A stretch of DNA of 64,000 bases from Camarhynchus parvulus (lineage: Eukaryota > Chordata > Aves > Passeriformes > Thraupidae). The stretch covers positions 14,913,501 through 14,977,500 of the forward strand of contig NC_044578.1 of NCBI RefSeq assembly GCF_901933205.1. The letters run 5' to 3'. The notes beneath the pieces were generated by a model. The model saw nothing but the letters and a program-made list of their open reading frames with translations. It made no database searches and was not told where the DNA came from. The position numbers were made by a program, and so were the translations under genes. Positions 60,880 to 64,000 of the stretch are shown piece by piece; position 1 is the stretch's first letter, and each line of letters opens with the position of its first letter.

Positions 60880-61430
60880 GTGTGCTGAACAATAAGCATC
60901 ATTCTGCCCCTCTGGCCACTCTGACCAAATCTCTGTAAGCTTTTCTGACCCACTCCTGGCTTTCCTGATAGCTTTACATGTAATCCTTTCCTGATCCCCA
61001 CTGAGCTCTCCTGACACCATGACTTCTCCATCTCTCATGCAGCTCTAATATTTGCTCTAATAGTACTTTCTCTGCTTCACTTTTACTACTTTCTCCATAT
61101 CCTTAGGATCCAAATACCTCTTCTAGTGCTTCTGATTTCCTGCTCCTCTGACCTTGTGTCAGCCAGGACAAAATTGGTCTGATTCTGATCACACATTTTT
61201 CTCTGAACAACATTGTATATACCTACAATCCTCTCTTTTCCTTCTTGGTATTTTGATCCTTTCTACCTCCATTTGTCCTGTTTTGATCCACTTTCAGCTT
61301 TCCCTGAGCCTCTACATTCCTTTCTGAGCCATCTTTTGCCACACTGGATCCCTTCTCCACTCTTCCTGTGTGACTCCAATTACCCTTCAGTATTTCCTTC
61401 TCTCTCAAAATCCTCTGAATCTCAGCTCTG
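60880..61430 (+). repeat. Pyrimidine-rich degenerate repeat block
   Basis: The plus strand is C/T-rich for about 550 bases and repeats short words of the type TTTCTGACC, CTCCTGA, TTTCCTGAT and TTTGATCC at spacings of roughly 20-35 bases. The pattern looks like a decayed minisatellite. A 75-codon plus frame (61213-61440) and its minus-strand mirror are products of this composition. Confidence 0.45.
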
Positions 61431-63917
61431 TCACATGTAGTATATTCAATATGTGTACTGTGAAATCAGTGGGAACTTAATAGCAAAGAAATACACTGCC
61501 ACTACTGCTGAAGAACATGACTGAAAAATAAAGAAAACAATATTTACTACCTATTCTCAACATCTATTTCTCAAGCTTAAATATCTGTCTTAATTGTATT
61601 TTGCCTACATTGTTAAGGTATGGGCTCCTCATTCTAGTTTTAAATTGATACTTCTAAATTCTGCATCCTGTAAACCTCTATTTTGTACAAGTTATCTGCA
61701 GGGGATGAGAATATCATCATCCCCTGACCACTTCACTCAAACAGGTACATGGCACTAACAATGGACCTGTGCAGTGAGGACTAATGCAAGTTCCATCAGC
61801 TGCTATGACTGAAGAGTGGGTGGCCTGTGAGCAGCACCCCTGCAGTGCCCGCTCTGGTGGCACTCAGCCTGCGTGTGCTGCTCGGGATGGCAGGGCAGGA
61901 GCTCAGCTCAGCACCCATCCGTCCAGTCATTGGAAGCAGAATTATTTCTTCATCTGCCAGTGGAGCAGGACAAGGGGCGGCTCCCCACTGACCACAATAT
62001 TGCAGGCCTTGTACAGACCCACGTGCTCACAAACCACAAACACAGGTAAATCCTCACACTGTGATGGAGATGTGCTAACAAAGGCTTTTCTTTGAGTGCT
62101 CATACACAGGTATTTCACATTAATAAAGGGCAAGTTTCCAAACAGCTGATGGTTCAAGTACATGTTGAGTTAACATTTCTCTCCATTTAAGACTATACTG
62201 CATCAGCAAAAATTCAGTAAGGAACATTAATTATCAAATGTGCCAGTTTTGTGACTATTAAGTACCTCGTTAGATTCAGTTTTTGAAAACGCATTCACGA
62301 GCACTTTTATACAGGACAGAATGGCACATTTGGCATTGTTTAACCCTTCAACATGACCCAAAAGATTTTGTTTCCAATTTATTAAGGTTTTCTTGGATAA
62401 TTTCCATTTTTATTTTGAGAATTTTCTTAGTATACAAAAATATAAAAGGCATTTTAGCTGTTCTTGAAAAACAGGCAACCTAAAGACATAAAAAAATGAC
62501 ATTCTTTTATTCAGTTGGAATAAAATTTATCCCTAGAGCTGCTATATGTTTTTCATTCATACCTACAGCATTAAAAGCTGGTTAAAGATAAAAACGTTGT
62601 CTACATATTGTATATAAACATATATTCATAAACACTCATTGCTGACAACAACACCAGTCTTTGTGTTTATATTAGCACATACAGAGTAAAATTTTTCAGC
62701 TACAATATATTTCCTTTAATCTGTCAGAAAGAAAACCTCATACTTCAACAAAGGCAGAAAAAAAAGAGAAATAAATTAAACCCATATTTAAAATATATCA
62801 TCTAGCCTAACCTTTACTCCATTAGGGAAAATATGCCTGCAAAAAAGATTAAATACAAATTTGCTTTGCTTTTAAACCTACTTAAGAAGTACCTATCCTA
62901 TCTGTTCATATAAATTCCAATGGAAAACACGATGACATGCAATTACTAATCTCAATGTACACAGCTATGCCTCGGGGACTTAGTGGCTCATATTTTACTG
63001 TTCTGTAATCAAATACAGAACTAATGAGTAAAAATATGCTTGCCCCAATAAATTCCCAGCACCTGGACAAGTGTCTGACAATGAAATGGAGGATGCACAC
63101 ACAAAATTCATTCTGCAAAGCTATTAAAGTGTTATACTTGCCAACAAGTGTTCATTAAACAAGAATGAAGGATCTTTACGCCAGTTTCCTACCAAAGGCT
63201 TTTTAATATTTTAATGGAGAGTAAAGACTATTTATCTGAACTCTGATCAGTTAATGTTCAAATCTGTTATGAAAAAACAAGGAGTCCTTTATAATACCTT
63301 TCATAAAAATCCACTTTGCAATGCTTCAAATAAAGACTAAGAACTGTAAAAGATTATGTTGCATATAAACAAAATCAGTATCATTTTGAAATTATATGGT
63401 TATCCGTGGAGCTCCTCGGCATATTAGAATCATGTTGTATTTTTATTTAAAGAATGGTTAGCAACAACCCTGATACAAATGAAAAATAGGATTAGAGATG
63501 ACATCACTTGTGCAGAAGCATCTTCAGACTGCAGAGAAAGAACCCCAAATTTAATGGGACAGATGAAAAAAGTGGGAGACTGATAGATTATGCAAAGCCA
63601 GGCTATATACCTGTTGGGGAAGCAAAAGCACTAAAAGAAACATGCCAGGAAGACTGGCTGACATTCTCTTTATCGAAAGGAATTGAAGTTTGAATCTAAA
63701 ACAAGCCCACATTTAATACAGCCTACAAAAATAGAAGGACAGATCAAAAGTACCTCTTAGAAAGAAAAATATGGATCAGTGCAAGACTTCACCGACACTT
63801 CCTCTGCAAGGAGACTGGTGACTTTGGATTGGGTTTAGCCCTTCAGAGTAACTTAGACCTGATTTATCTCCCACATTGATGAGTGAGTAAAAAGCACCAT
63901 TCATTTTTCCATTGCAG
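61431..63917. other. Non-coding stretch; GC-richer patch at 61780-62050
   Basis: The 61780-62050 patch is open in a 103-codon plus frame (61784-62095) with no recognisable domain. The rest is AT-rich. A 61-codon frame at 63508-63693 lies near the right-edge acceptor candidate, but I cannot link it to a gene. Confidence 0.45.
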
Positions 63918-64000
63918 GTTTTTACCCAAGGACAGAAGAAACAGAGGCCAGTTCGTCTTTTACAAAATCCAGTCAGATGGGAAATGGGAGGATCCCATTA
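63918..64000 (+). other. Candidate exon start, cut by the window end
   Basis: CATTTTTCCATTGCAG at 63902-63917 is a good splice acceptor with a pyrimidine tract. The 83 bases that follow have no stop in any of the three plus frames and are less AT-rich than the preceding sequence. I do not recognise the peptide in any frame, so I cannot pick one. At about 5% stop density an 83-base segment is open in a given frame fairly often, so openness in all three is suggestive only. It could also be an ordinary AG in an intron. Confidence 0.2.

Noticed and set aside
61784..62095. 103-codon plus frame in a GC-richer patch
   Set aside because: No domain or splice context; composition explains the openness.
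1..64000. CRISPR array, bacterial operon or plasmid features
   Set aside because: No regularly spaced direct repeats, no ribosome-binding sites ahead of long frames and no coding density; composition and old SINE scraps indicate vertebrate DNA.
1..64000. Young CR1 insertions with the ATTCTRTG octamer tail typical of birds
   Set aside because: I did not find tandem octamers of this type anywhere in the window, so no young CR1 copy is claimed.

Overview
This window reads as vertebrate nuclear DNA, most probably from a bird and perhaps a songbird. It is AT-rich and CpG-poor on inspection. It has no bacterial gene density, no long open frames with recognisable domains and no operon structure. 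Interspersed repeats are few and decayed. The youngest-looking repeat, near 55.1-55.9 kb, resembles from memory an endogenous-retrovirus L-type LTR found in passerine genomes. The bird assignment rests mainly on that resemblance and on the low repeat load, so it is an inference.

I find no protein-coding gene I can defend. Both ends carry splice-like signals. At the left edge there is an acceptor, 20 bases, then a strong donor. At the right edge a pyrimidine-plus-AG acceptor precedes 83 bases open in all three frames. If either is real, the window is mostly one long intron; otherwise it is a gene desert. All open frames between them look like chance: none has a recognisable domain, and several of the longest lack an ATG start.

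Layout: 0-8.2 kb is featureless except for a purine tract and scraps of old repeats. A compact CpG cluster flanked by homeodomain-type motifs lies at 8.27-8.62 kb. From 8.6 to 14.4 kb little is visible. From 14.4 to 17.3 kb there is a pyrimidine-rich strand, a long near-perfect palindrome, two short tandem duplications, a MIR-like SINE scrap and a possible regulatory element. From 25.2 to 25.8 kb there is a candidate conserved element with a strong inverted repeat. Old SINE and LINE scraps lie at 27.3, 29.9, 31.6 and 47.1 kb. Dense AT-homeodomain-motif blocks lie at 41.4-42.1 and 48.3-49.1 kb, with a CTCF-like site between them at 45.0 kb. The LTR sits at 55.1-55.9 kb, and a degenerate pyrimidine-rich repeat block at 60.9-61.4 kb.

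If the window has a function, it is probably regulatory: a long non-coding interval carrying several developmental-enhancer-like blocks. I saw no sign of a new coding system. Conservation, which would decide the regulatory calls, cannot be judged from one sequence.
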